From positions 342,459-406,458 of the forward strand of contig NZ_JAGPNL010000006.1 of NCBI RefSeq assembly GCF_018069565.1: a stretch of 64,000 nucleotides of DNA, given 5' to 3'. The notes beneath the pieces are model-generated. The model worked only from the letters and a program-made list of their open reading frames with translations. It was not told the origin of the DNA and did no database searches. Positions within the stretch are counted from its first letter, which is position 1, and every line of letters begins with the position of its first letter. The position numbers and the translations under genes were made by a program. This document shows, in pieces, positions 51,561 through 62,146 of the stretch. This stretch comes from Streptomyces tagetis. Lineage in GTDB: Bacteria; Actinomycetota; Actinomycetes; Streptomycetales; Streptomycetaceae.

Positions 51561-51863
51561 ACCTCCGGATCACCCTTTTTTCTGACGCGCCGTCAGCCCG
51601 GCGGGGCCCGGGGAACCGGGGCGGTCGCCGGGAAGCGACCGCCCTGTGGCATATGGGTGCCGATCGGGGGAACGGATTCCACCGTTGGCCCGTCTCCACA
51701 AGCGAGGCGGTACGCCATCTGCTGACAATGGCGAAGACCCTCGCGCGGTGTTCGTGAAAGCGCGTCTACCATGGAAGCCTGCACGTCACTGCACCCACCT
51801 CGCCGACCTGAAAAGCCCTCAAAGGCTTGTGGGAAGGCCAGCCGAATCCTGATGGGGAACTCA
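51561..51863. other. Intergenic region ndk / mreB
   Basis: 303 bp. It holds a T-run just after ndk, the ndk terminator hairpin (51619-51644) and the mreB promoter region; TACCAT at 51767-51772 is a candidate -10. No gene is supported. Confidence 0.5.
51619..51644 (+). terminator. Hairpin terminator after ndk
   Basis: A perfect 10-bp stem (51619-51628 with 51635-51644) with a 6-nt loop. Confidence 0.65.
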
Positions 51864-52883
51864 ATGTCGTTCATCGGCCGTGACATGGCTGTCGACCTCG
51901 GGACCGCCAACACGCTGGTGTACGTCAGGGGTCGCGGGATCGTACTGAACGAGCCGTCCGTCGTCGCGATCAACACCAACACCGGTGGCATCCTCGCGGT
52001 CGGCGCCGAAGCGAAGAAGATGATCGGGCGCACCCCGGGCAACATCGTCGCCGTGCGCCCGCTGAAGGACGGCGTGATCGCCGACTTCGAGATCACCGAG
52101 CGGATGCTCCGCTACTTCATCCTGAAGATCCACAAGCGGCGTTATCTGGCTCGTCCGCGGGTCGTCGTCTGTGTGCCCTCGGGCATCACCGGCGTCGAGC
52201 GCCGCGCCGTCATCGAGGCGTCGTCCCAGGCCGGCGCCCGCCAGGTGCACATCATCGAGGAGCCCATGGCCGCGGCCATCGGCTCCGGCCTGCCGGTCCA
52301 CGAGGCCACGGGCAACATGGTGGTCGACATCGGCGGCGGCACCACGGAGGTCGCGGTCATCTCCCTCGGCGGCATCGTCACCGCCCAGTCCATCCGCGTC
52401 GCGGGTGACGAACTGGACAACGCGATCATCCAGTATGTGAAGAAGGAGTACAGCCTTCTGCTGGGCGAGCGCACGGCCGAACAGATCAAGCTCACGATCG
52501 GCTCGGCGTACGACCTCGACTCCGACGAGCACACCGAAATCCGCGGCCGGGACCTCGTCTCCGGTCTGCCCAAGACCGTCGTCATCTCGGCCGCCGAGGT
52601 CCGCAAGGCGATCGAGGAACCCGTCAACGCCATCGTCGACGCCGTCAAGACGACCCTGGACAAGTGCCCGCCGGAGCTGTCCGGCGACATCATGGACCGG
52701 GGCATCGTCCTGACCGGCGGCGGAGCGCTGCTGCGCGGACTGGACGAGCGGCTGCGCCGGGAGACCGGCATGCCGATCCACATCGCGGAGGACCCGCTCG
52801 ACAGCGTCGCGCTCGGTTCCGGGAAGTGCGTCGAGGAGTTCGAGGCGCTCCAGCAGGTACTGGACGCCCAGCCCCGCCGGTGA
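51864..52883 (+). CDS. mreB: Rod shape-determining protein MreB (bacterial actin)
   Basis: 339 residues, actin fold. Phosphate-1 motif is DMAVDLGTANTLVYV, phosphate-2 is VVDIGGGTTEVAV and the adenosine motif is GIVLTGGGALLRGL. In Streptomyces MreB is mainly needed for spore wall integrity rather than hyphal growth. The start chosen (MSFIGRDMAVDLG) has a GGGGA stretch nearby; an in-frame ATG at 51852 would add four residues (MGNS) but lacks a well-placed ribosome site. It is first in the mreBCD-pbp2-rodA cluster. Confidence 0.96.
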   Translation: MSFIGRDMAVDLGTANTLVYVRGRGIVLNEPSVVAINTNTGGILAVGAEAKKMIGRTPGNIVAVRPLKDGVIADFEITERMLRYFILKIHKRRYLARPRVVVCVPSGITGVERRAVIEASSQAGARQVHIIEEPMAAAIGSGLPVHEATGNMVVDIGGGTTEVAVISLGGIVTAQSIRVAGDELDNAIIQYVKKEYSLLLGERTAEQIKLTIGSAYDLDSDEHTEIRGRDLVSGLPKTVVISAAEVRKAIEEPVNAIVDAVKTTLDKCPPELSGDIMDRGIVLTGGGALLRGLDERLRRETGMPIHIAEDPLDSVALGSGKCVEEFEALQQVLDAQPRR

Positions 52884-52897
52884 CGTCACACGTCGGT

Positions 52898-52933
52898 TCC
52901 GCCGTACGAGACGATCTCCTCTCGTACGGCGGA
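52898..52933 (+). terminator. Hairpin between mreB and mreC
   Basis: A perfect 13-bp stem (52898-52910 with 52921-52933) with a 10-nt loop lies 14 nt after mreB. It may end part of the mreB transcripts, leaving mreC onward to its own promoter (TATAGA at 52941-52946 is a candidate -10). Confidence 0.7.
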
Positions 52934-53050
52934 TCGTTGATATAGAGACATGAGAACGCCCTCCAGTCCCGGGCCGGATGTTCCCGGGCGGCGCGAGGAG
53001 AACACCTTGACGCGCCGAACGGGTTTCCCCGGACACCCGGAGCGTCCGAC

Positions 53051-53232
53051 TCCCCGAGCACCCCGCTTCCCGAAGTCCCGCCGCTTCCCGAAGCACCCGT
53101 ACTTCTCTTGGTACCCGTAGTTCCCGAAGAGCCCCCGAAGAGCCCGAAGTTCCCGAAGTGCCCGTGGTTCCGGCACTTCCTGAAGCACCCGTAGTTCCCG
53201 AAGTACCCGCACCTCCCGAAGTACCCGTAGAT
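53051..53232. repeat. 9-bp tandem repeat array upstream of mreC
   Basis: About 20 imperfect copies of a 9-bp unit (consensus CCCGWAGTT; variants CCCGAAGTA, CCCGTAGTT, CCCGCACCT) run from about 53051 to 53232, with a few 8- or 11-bp slips. Because the period is divisible by three, it reads through in several frames on both strands, producing spurious tripeptide-repeat frames. Confidence 0.8.
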
Positions 53233-53275
53233 CCGAAGTTTTCCGACTCCGACGAGGAAGGCACGGCCGCCGCAC

Positions 53276-54220
53276 GTGAGGGACACGAAAGAGAGCCGGC
53301 TGCTCCTGGTGCTGCTGATCGCGGTCGCGTTCGCGCTGATCACGGTGGACATCCGCGGCGGGGAGGACTCACCCGTCGACGGCGCCCGGCAAGCCGCGGC
53401 CACCGTCTTCGGCCCGATCGAGAACGGCGTGTCGGCCGCCGTCGACCCGGTCGGCAACGCCGTCGCCGCGATCCGCGCGTCCGGCGACCGCCACGACCGG
53501 CTCGCCACCCTGGAGACCGAGAACGCCGCCCTGAAGGCCAGACTCGGCAGCGACGAACGCGGACGCAGCCGCCTGAGGCAGTTCGACAAGATGCTCGGCC
53601 TCGCCGGCGCCGGCCAGTACGGCATCAAGGGCGCCCAGGTCATCGCCATAGGAGCCGCCCAGGGCTTCTCCTGGACCATCACCATCGACGCCGGCGCCAA
53701 CGACGGCATCCAGCGCGACATGACCGTCCTCAACGGCGACGGCCTCGTCGGCCGCGTCACCACCGTCGGCCCCCACACCGCCACCGTGCTCCTCGCCAAC
53801 GACCCCGACTTCACCGTCGGCACCCGCATGGAGTCCGGCGACGAACTCGGCTTCGCCTCCGGCCAGGGCGACCGCCCCCTGCGCGTCGAACTCCTCAACG
53901 GCAAGGCCGACGTCAAGAAGGGCGACCGCCTCGTCACCTTCGGCTCCCAGGCCGACAAGCCCTTCGTGCCCGGCGTCCCCGTCGGCGTCGTCAGCCGCGT
54001 CGACCCCTCCGGCGGCGACCTGACCCGCACCCTCTACGTCACGCCCTTCGTCGGCTTCACCAAGCTCGACGTCATCGGCGTCGTCGTCCAGGCCCCCGGG
54101 AAGGACCCGCGGGACACCGTGCTCCCCGACAGAACGGAGCCCAAGCCCACGCCGACCGTCACGGTCACCGTGACCCCGTCCGCCCCGGCACCCGACGGGC
54201 CGCCGCAGCCCGAGCAGTAG
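53276..54220 (+). CDS. mreC: Rod shape-determining protein MreC
   Basis: 314 residues. One N-terminal transmembrane helix (about 7-26, RLLLVLLIAVAFALITVD) is followed by a coiled coil (about 70-100, RHDRLATLETENAALKARL) and the double beta-barrel MreC domain (about 115-275). A Pro/Thr-rich tail (PKPTPTVTVTVTPSAPAP) ends it. It scaffolds the elongation/spore-wall complex between MreB, MreD, PBP2 and RodA. The GTG start has GAGGAAGG about 13 nt upstream, rather far, so translation may be modest or use leader structure. Confidence 0.94.
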   Translation: MRDTKESRLLLVLLIAVAFALITVDIRGGEDSPVDGARQAAATVFGPIENGVSAAVDPVGNAVAAIRASGDRHDRLATLETENAALKARLGSDERGRSRLRQFDKMLGLAGAGQYGIKGAQVIAIGAAQGFSWTITIDAGANDGIQRDMTVLNGDGLVGRVTTVGPHTATVLLANDPDFTVGTRMESGDELGFASGQGDRPLRVELLNGKADVKKGDRLVTFGSQADKPFVPGVPVGVVSRVDPSGGDLTRTLYVTPFVGFTKLDVIGVVVQAPGKDPRDTVLPDRTEPKPTPTVTVTVTPSAPAPDGPPQPEQ

Positions 54221-54233
54221 GAGCACTCACCCC

Positions 54234-54905
54234 ATGCGCGTCAACCGGTTCCTGCTCTCCTCCTCCCTGGTCGTCGTCGCCCTGGTGGTGCAGGTCAGCG
54301 TCCTCGCCCGGCTCCAGCTCCCCGGCGCCGTCCCCGACCTGCTCCTGCTCACCGTGGTCGGCCTCGCCCTCGTCTACGGCCACGTCGGCGGCGCCCTCAT
54401 CGGCTTCGGCGCCGGCCTCCTCGCCGACCTCGCCCCGCCCGCCGACCACGCCGCCGGCCGCTACGCCCTCGTGCTCTGCCTCATCGGCTACCTCGCCGGA
54501 CTCGCCCGCCCGGAGAACGGCCGGCTGCGCTCCGCCGTCGGCCCCATGGCCGTCGTGGTCGCCGCCGCCGTCGGCACCACCCTGCTCTACGCGGGCGTCG
54601 GCGCCCTCGTCGGCGACACCGCCGCCCGCGACGTCGGCCTGCCCGGACTCCTGTTCACCGCCGCCCTGTACGACCTGCTCCTCGCGCCCTTCGCCGTCCC
54701 CGCCGTGATGGCCCTCGCCCGCCGCGCCGAGAACGACCCGCTGGCCGACTCCGGGACCACCGCCCAGAAGGCCGACATCGCCTCCGGCTGGCTCTCCGGC
54801 GGCACCGGACTGCGCATCGGCGGCCAGCGCAACCCCCTGCGCGTCAAGGCCGCCCGCTCCCGCGGCGCCCGCGCCGGACGCATCAAGGGGGTCAAGCGGC
54901 TGTGA
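54234..54905 (+). CDS. mreD: Rod shape-determining protein MreD
   Basis: 223 residues with five to six transmembrane helices and a basic cytoplasmic C-terminus (KAARSRGARAGRIKGVKRL). Start ATG 13 nt after mreC; GGAG overlaps the end of mreC. The N-terminal MRVNRFLLSSSLVVVALVVQ matches actinobacterial MreD. It works with MreC in the peptidoglycan-synthesis complex. Confidence 0.92.
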   Translation: MRVNRFLLSSSLVVVALVVQVSVLARLQLPGAVPDLLLLTVVGLALVYGHVGGALIGFGAGLLADLAPPADHAAGRYALVLCLIGYLAGLARPENGRLRSAVGPMAVVVAAAVGTTLLYAGVGALVGDTAARDVGLPGLLFTAALYDLLLAPFAVPAVMALARRAENDPLADSGTTAQKADIASGWLSGGTGLRIGGQRNPLRVKAARSRGARAGRIKGVKRL

Positions 54906-55010
54906 CACCGGGGGCAGCACACACGCACACACGTCGCGCGGGGGAGCCGGCAGCAGTGACCCACATCCACCCGTCGCCCACCACCACCCACCACGGAATG
55001 GGCCCGGACC

Positions 55011-57284
55011 ATGACTAACATCCCGGAGACCGGCCGGAACACGCGCGTCCAGACCCGGCTCGTCGTCATCCAGATCCTCGTCCTCTCCCTGCTCGGCACC
55101 CTCGGCGGACGCCTGTGGTTCCTCCAGATCCGCCAGGGCGACGAATACGCCAAGAAGGCGTCCGGCAACCACGTCCAGCAGGTCGTCCAGCCCGCCGTGC
55201 GCGGCTCCATCCTGGACACCCGCGGCGTCCCCCTCGCCGACAACGAGACCCGTCTCGTCGTCTCCGCCTCCCGTACCGAGCTGCTGAAGATGAAGGACGA
55301 CGGCGAAGCCGTCCTCACCAAGCTCGCCGACGTCCTCGGCATGAAGGCGCAGGACGTCCGGGAGAAGGTCCGGCTGTGCGACGCCAAGACGCCGCAGCCC
55401 TGCTGGAACGGCTCCCCCTACCAGCCGATCCCCATCACCGACGAGGCCACCCCCAAGCAGGCCCTCCAGATCCGCGAACGCGCCGAGGACTTCCCCGGCA
55501 TCACCGCAGAACCCGAGGCCGTCCGCCGCTACACCGCCCCCGGCAAGGCCAACACCGCCCAGGTCCTCGGCTACCTCTCCCCGGTCACCGACGACGAGAT
55601 CCAGAAGGCGCAGGACACCGACTCGCCCTTCCTCCGCTCGGACCAGGTCGGCCGCTCCGGACTGGAACGCCAGTACGACAAGGCGCTGCGCGGCAAGGCC
55701 GGCGTCACCCGCTACGAGGTCGACAACCTCGGCCGCGTCATCGGCCAGGCCGAGTCCGACCCCGCCGAACCCGGCTCCAACCTCGTCACCAGCATCGACG
55801 CCCGCGTCCAGCGCGTCGCCGAGTACGAGCTGAACGAGGCCATGAAGGCCGCCCGCAACGAGTTCGACCGCAACACCAACACGACCTACAAGGCCGACGC
55901 CGGCGCCGTCGTCGTCATGGAGGCCAAGACCGGCCGCGTCGTCGCCATGGCCTCCAACCCCAGCTACGACCCCAACGCCTGGGTCGGCGGCATCTCCGCC
56001 AAGGACTACAAGAAGCTCACCGGCAAGAACTCCAACTACCCGCTCCTCAACCGGGCCATCCAGGGCCAGGCCGCCCCCGGCTCCATCTTCAAGGTGGTCT
56101 CCTCCGCCGCCGCCGTCGAGGCCGGCTACGACTTCGACGGCCGCTACGACTGCTCCGGCTCCTACGACGTCGGCGGCCAGATCTTCAAGAACTTCGAGTC
56201 CGCCAACGACGGCATGATCAGCATCGGCCGCGCCCTGGAACTCTCCTGCGACACCGTCTACTACCGCCTCGCGCACGAGGAGTGGAAGCGGGACGGCGGC
56301 ATGAAGCCGAAGAAGCCCCACGACTACTTCTACAAGGCCGCCCACGACTTCGGCCTCGGCAAGGAGACCGGCATCGACCTCCCCAACGAGGTCACCGGCC
56401 GCGTCCCCGACCGCGAGTGGAAGCAGAAGTACTGGGAGGCCAACAAGGACGCCTGGTGCAAGACCGGCAAGAAGGGCGGCTCCTACGTCGAGCAGATCGC
56501 GTACGAGAACTGCCTCGAAGGCAACAAGATGCGCGCCGGTGACTCCATCAACTACTCCATCGGCCAGGGCGACACCCTCGTCACCCCCATCCAGATGGCC
56601 ACCATCTACTCGGCGCTCTCCAACGGCGGCACCCTCTACGACCCCACCATCGGCAAGGCGGTCGTCAGCCCCGACGGCAAGCACGTCGAGGAGATCGAGC
56701 CCACCTCCCACGGCAAGCTCCCCCTCTCCAAGACCACCCTCGCCAAGATGGACGAGGCCCTCGAAGGCGTCGCCACCCGCGGCACCGCCGCCTGGCGCTT
56801 CGGCGGCTGGCCCCAGGACAAGATCCCGATGCACGCCAAGACCGGCACCGCCGAGGTCTACGGCAAGCAGACCACCTCGTGGTTCGCCACCTACACCGAC
56901 GACTACGCCATCGTCATGACCATCTCCCAGGGCGGCACCGGCTCCGGCGCCTCCGGCCCCGCCGTCCGCAAGATCTACGACGCCCTCTACGGCGTCCAGG
57001 CCGACGGCTCCCTCGACAAGAACAAGGCGCTGATGGCCAAGCCGGTCGCCGCCCTCCCCAAGATCAAGGCGGACGGCACCATCGCCGCCCCGAAGATGCC
57101 CGAGGACCCCGTGAAGGAGCTCCTGCCCGCCCCCCAGGGCACCCCGCCGCCCGGCGGTGACGACCCCACCGCCCCGCAGAACCCGCAGAACCCGCAGGAC
57201 CCGCAGGCGACCGTCGAGCCGCCCGCCACCGGCAACCGGCAGACCCGCAGGCGGACCCGCAGGACCGGGAGGACCCGCCCATGA
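55011..57284 (+). CDS. pbp2: Penicillin-binding protein 2 (class B transpeptidase)
   Basis: 757 residues. An N-terminal transmembrane helix (about 17-37) precedes the PBP dimer domain and the transpeptidase. The catalytic SxxK lies in APGSIFKVVSS, and KTG in HAKTGTAEVYG. A C-terminal Pro/Gln/Asn-rich segment (PQNPQNPQDPQ) and a very basic end (TRRRTRRTGRTRP) are unusual additions. It cross-links peptidoglycan with the RodA polymerase encoded next; the stop overlaps the rodA start (ATGA), so the pair is translationally coupled. In Streptomyces this pair acts in spore wall synthesis. Confidence 0.95.
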   Translation: MTNIPETGRNTRVQTRLVVIQILVLSLLGTLGGRLWFLQIRQGDEYAKKASGNHVQQVVQPAVRGSILDTRGVPLADNETRLVVSASRTELLKMKDDGEAVLTKLADVLGMKAQDVREKVRLCDAKTPQPCWNGSPYQPIPITDEATPKQALQIRERAEDFPGITAEPEAVRRYTAPGKANTAQVLGYLSPVTDDEIQKAQDTDSPFLRSDQVGRSGLERQYDKALRGKAGVTRYEVDNLGRVIGQAESDPAEPGSNLVTSIDARVQRVAEYELNEAMKAARNEFDRNTNTTYKADAGAVVVMEAKTGRVVAMASNPSYDPNAWVGGISAKDYKKLTGKNSNYPLLNRAIQGQAAPGSIFKVVSSAAAVEAGYDFDGRYDCSGSYDVGGQIFKNFESANDGMISIGRALELSCDTVYYRLAHEEWKRDGGMKPKKPHDYFYKAAHDFGLGKETGIDLPNEVTGRVPDREWKQKYWEANKDAWCKTGKKGGSYVEQIAYENCLEGNKMRAGDSINYSIGQGDTLVTPIQMATIYSALSNGGTLYDPTIGKAVVSPDGKHVEEIEPTSHGKLPLSKTTLAKMDEALEGVATRGTAAWRFGGWPQDKIPMHAKTGTAEVYGKQTTSWFATYTDDYAIVMTISQGGTGSGASGPAVRKIYDALYGVQADGSLDKNKALMAKPVAALPKIKADGTIAAPKMPEDPVKELLPAPQGTPPPGGDDPTAPQNPQNPQDPQATVEPPATGNRQTRRRTRRTGRTRP

Positions 57285-58480
57285 CCGGCGTCAACAGCTT
57301 CCAGGTCTCCGGATACGGCCCCGAACGGGCGGGCTGGACCCGCCTGTTCGCCCGCGACTCCCTCGCCCGACGACTCGACTGGCCCATCCTCGCGGCCTCC
57401 GTCGCGCTGTCGATGATCGGCGCCCTGCTCATCTACTCCGCCACCCGCAACCGCACCGAACTCAACCAGGGCGACCCGTACTACTTCCTCACCCGGCACC
57501 TGCTCAACACCGGGATCGGCTTCGTCCTCATGATCGCCACCATCTGGTTCGGCCACCGCGCCCTGCGCACCGCCGTCCCCGTCCTCTACGGCGGCTCGGT
57601 CTTCCTGATCCTCCTGGTGCTCACCCCGCTCGGCTCGACCATCAACGGCGCCCACTCCTGGATCAAGCTCCCCGGCGGCTTCTCCCTCCAGCCCTCCGAG
57701 TTCGTGAAGATCACGATCATCCTGGGCATGGCGATGCTCCTCGCCGCCCGCGTCGACGCCGGCGACAAGCCCTACCCGGACCACAAGACCGTGCTCCAGG
57801 CACTCGGCCTCGCCACCGTGCCGATGCTCATCGTGATGCTCATGCCCGACCTCGGTTCGGTCATGGTCATGGTCGTCATCGTGCTCGGCGTCCTGCTCGC
57901 CTCCGGCGCCTCCAACCGGTGGGTCTTCGGCCTGCTCGGCACCGGCGTCCTCGGCTCCCTCGCGGTCTGGCAGCTCGGCATCCTCGACGAGTACCAGATC
58001 AACCGCTTCGCCGCCTTCGCCAACCCGGAACTCGACCCCGCCGGCGTCGGCTACAACACCAACCAGGCCCGCATCGCCATCGGCTCCGGCGGACTCACCG
58101 GCTCCGGCCTCTTCCAGGGCTCCCAGACCACCGGCCGCTTCGTGCCCGAACAGCAGACCGACTTCGTCTTCACCGTCGCCGGCGAGGAACTCGGCTTCCT
58201 CGGCGCCGCCCTCATCATCACCCTGCTCGGCGTCATCCTCTGGCGCGGCTGCCGCATCGCCCGGGGGACCAGCGACCTGTACGGCACCATCGTCGCCGCC
58301 GGCATCGTCGCCTGGTTCGCCTTCCAGACCTTCGAGAACGTCGGCATGACCCTCGGCATCATGCCGGTCACCGGACTGCCCCTGCCCTTCGTCTCCTACG
58401 GAGGCTCGTCCATGTTCGCCGTCTGGGTCTCCATCGGCCTCCTCCAGTCCATCACCGCCCAAAGACCCGTCTCCGCCTGA
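57281..58480 (+). CDS. rodA: SEDS peptidoglycan polymerase RodA
   Basis: 399 residues, ten transmembrane helices. SEDS features are GAHSWIKLPGGFSLQPSEF, the catalytic-loop Asp in NPELDPAGVGYNTNQARIAIGSGG, and the C-terminal MPVTGLPLPFVSYGGSS signature. It polymerises lipid II for the MreBCD/PBP2 machine; the S. coelicolor orthologue is called sfr. The ATG overlaps the pbp2 stop by 4 nt. Last gene of the cell-shape cluster. Confidence 0.96.
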   Translation: MTGVNSFQVSGYGPERAGWTRLFARDSLARRLDWPILAASVALSMIGALLIYSATRNRTELNQGDPYYFLTRHLLNTGIGFVLMIATIWFGHRALRTAVPVLYGGSVFLILLVLTPLGSTINGAHSWIKLPGGFSLQPSEFVKITIILGMAMLLAARVDAGDKPYPDHKTVLQALGLATVPMLIVMLMPDLGSVMVMVVIVLGVLLASGASNRWVFGLLGTGVLGSLAVWQLGILDEYQINRFAAFANPELDPAGVGYNTNQARIAIGSGGLTGSGLFQGSQTTGRFVPEQQTDFVFTVAGEELGFLGAALIITLLGVILWRGCRIARGTSDLYGTIVAAGIVAWFAFQTFENVGMTLGIMPVTGLPLPFVSYGGSSMFAVWVSIGLLQSITAQRPVSA

Positions 58481-58587
58481 CCCGCGCGGATACGGGCGGA
58501 CCCCACCCGCCGGGTTAATCTGGATGGTCACCCGCCCCCCAGCCACCGGCCGGGGGGAACCCTGTCAGCACACAAAGGTCCCGCGAG

Positions 58588-60552
<1,965 letters not shown>

Positions 60553-60590
60553 CCCCCGCCGACGCTCTTTCCTTCCGGAGGAAAACGACG

Positions 60591-60639
60591 GGCGCGGTCA
60601 TGCGGGACATTCTCCGGATGTCCTCCCGCATACCGCGCC
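60591..60639 (+). terminator. Terminator after the radical SAM gene
   Basis: A long stem (60591-60610 with 60618-60639, small bulges) is followed by TTTTCGTTTCCC. It is the one hairpin in the window with a T-tract. Confidence 0.8.
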
Positions 60640-60816
60640 TTTTCGTTTCCCCCGTATCGTGAGTGACGGCCGCCGCGCCGGACACAACGGAAATATGAGG
60701 AACGGAACGCGGGGAAATCCCGGGATACCGCGGGGCGGGGCGAGGCGCCCGCGAACCGCCCCGCCAGAGGCCCGGCAGGCGTTCCGGACCGTCCGTAAAC
60801 AGCCGAAACCTGCCGT

Positions 60817-60822
60817 TAGACT
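60817..60822 (+). promoter_or_regulatory. Candidate -10 box (TAGACT), leaderless start
   Basis: TAGACT ends 7 nt before the ATG at 60830, which lacks a ribosome site. Confidence 0.55.
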
Positions 60823-60829
60823 GAGCCGC

Positions 60830-61246
60830 ATGGACACGACGAGCCGTAAAGCAGCACTGAAGAAAGCGACATTTCCCGCGATCGTCGGACTGCTTCTGGT
60901 CGGCTGGATCACCTATATCGTCGTCGCCATCGCCAATGAACCGGAAAAGGCCGCCGCGCCCAGCGCCGCCGCCCTCACCGAGGACATCGCCCAGGCACTC
61001 GCCGACGGCGACGCGGGCGCCCTTCGGGAACACCTCTCCGCGCAGGCCGGCGACGGATACGCCGAAGCCCTGGTCGACAGGTTCTCCGCGCTCCCCGGCA
61101 CCCCCGGGGTGACCCGCGAGGGCACCGGCGACCACCCCTTCGCCGCCATCCGCCAGGGCGGCCACTGCCTCGGCTTCGACCTGCGCAAGACCGACGACGG
61201 CTGGGTCATGGACGCCGTACCCCGCCTCCAGGGGTGCGAGGGGTAG
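60830..61246 (+). CDS. Small membrane-anchored protein, unknown
   Basis: 138 residues. A basic N-terminus (MDTTSRKAALKKA) precedes one transmembrane helix (about 15-35) and an extracytoplasmic domain of about 100 residues with two cysteines (GGHCLGFD, LQGCEG) that could pair. The domain shape resembles small SnoaL/DUF4878-like folds, but I cannot assign a family. The ATG is 7 nt after TAGACT. It is convergent with the TerD gene. Confidence 0.82.
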   Translation: MDTTSRKAALKKATFPAIVGLLLVGWITYIVVAIANEPEKAAAPSAAALTEDIAQALADGDAGALREHLSAQAGDGYAEALVDRFSALPGTPGVTREGTGDHPFAAIRQGGHCLGFDLRKTDDGWVMDAVPRLQGCEG

Positions 61247-61337
61247 CGTCCGGACCCGGCCCGCCCCCGGAAACCCGGGTGTGCGGCGGACCGGGGGAGG
61301 GGCTGCGGCACGGCCGGGCCCCGTACGGCCCGCTCGG

Positions 61338-61922
61338 CTACTTGCTGACCGCGAACCGCATCAGCGCGTGCTCGTCACCCTGCTTGATCTTCCCCGTCAC
61401 ATTGATCACTTCCAGCTTCCAGCCGGTGCCCACCCGCACCGCCTTCGCCACCGCGCAGCCGTTGTCCTGCGTCAGCAGACTCGGCCAGATGTCCGCCACC
61501 TGCTGCGAACTGCCCCCCGTGGCGTCGTACACCTTGAAACTGATGTTGCGCGCCTTCTGGAACGAGCTGCCCTTCTTGTAGGCCGCCGCGATGAAGACGA
61601 TCGACGTGATGTGGGACGGAATACGGGCGAACTCCACCGTCACCGTCTCGTCGTCGCCCTCGCCCCGGCCGGTCTGGTTGTCACCGCTGTGCAGCAGCGA
61701 GCCGTTGCCCATCGGGTCCAGCGAGTCCAGACCCGCCAGCCGCACCGGGTCCGCGCCCTGCAAGGCGATGGCGATCAGGTCCAGGTCCGTGCCGGACTTG
61801 CGGCGCAGCGTCCCCAGCAGCCCTCCGCTGCTGCCGGAGGTCGGGTCCCAGGACGCCCCGATGGACAGGTGCGTCACCCCGTCCAGATCCGCCGGGCCGT
61901 CTTCCTTCGTGAGCGTGATCAT
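61338..61922 (-). CDS. TerD-family protein
   Basis: 194 residues, cytoplasmic calcium-binding stress protein family. Typical segments are LTLTKEDG-like start (ITLTKEDGPADLDG), SIGASWD, DLDLIAIAL, HSGDNQTGRGEGDDE (Ca2+ site region) and VFIAAAY. A longer linker (PTSGSSGGLLGTLRRKSG) after the first strand sets it apart from short TerD proteins. Streptomyces carry many paralogues; they are linked to tellurite resistance, calcium and development, and the exact role here is unknown. ATG at 61922 has AAAGG about 12 nt upstream. Confidence 0.92.
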   Translation of the reverse strand: MITLTKEDGPADLDGVTHLSIGASWDPTSGSSGGLLGTLRRKSGTDLDLIAIALQGADPVRLAGLDSLDPMGNGSLLHSGDNQTGRGEGDDETVTVEFARIPSHITSIVFIAAAYKKGSSFQKARNISFKVYDATGGSSQQVADIWPSLLTQDNGCAVAKAVRVGTGWKLEVINVTGKIKQGDEHALMRFAVSK

Positions 61923-62146
61923 GCGTGGCACAACCTTTCCGTCGGTACGTGAAGCGGGCACGCACAGTCTGCCTGGCGGCCCCCGGCGGCCCCGCCCGAG
62001 CCCCCGCCCCGCCCGCACACCCCCGGAGATCGGGGGAACCATCCCGCGCCGCGGCACGTACTCTTGGAAGCAGGACGACCACACTCACGAAGGACTGAAC
62101 GACACTGGGCAAGCGACAGCCCGAAGGACCGCCGCCCGTACCCGCG

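Larger units (their letters stand above)
52884..53275. other. Intergenic region mreB / mreC
   Basis: 392 bp holding the hairpin, a candidate promoter and the 9-bp repeat array. No gene is supported. Confidence 0.6.

Noticed and set aside
51861..53264. Minus-strand frame with GTSGTTG-like tripeptide repeats (collagen-like)
   Set aside because: The repeats come from the 9-bp array, which is open in many frames. The remainder is antisense to mreB.
53158..54708. Plus-strand frame starting in the 9-bp repeats and running through mreC
   Set aside because: It overlaps mreC in another frame; the start region is minisatellite sequence and the rest is Arg/Pro-rich shadow translation.
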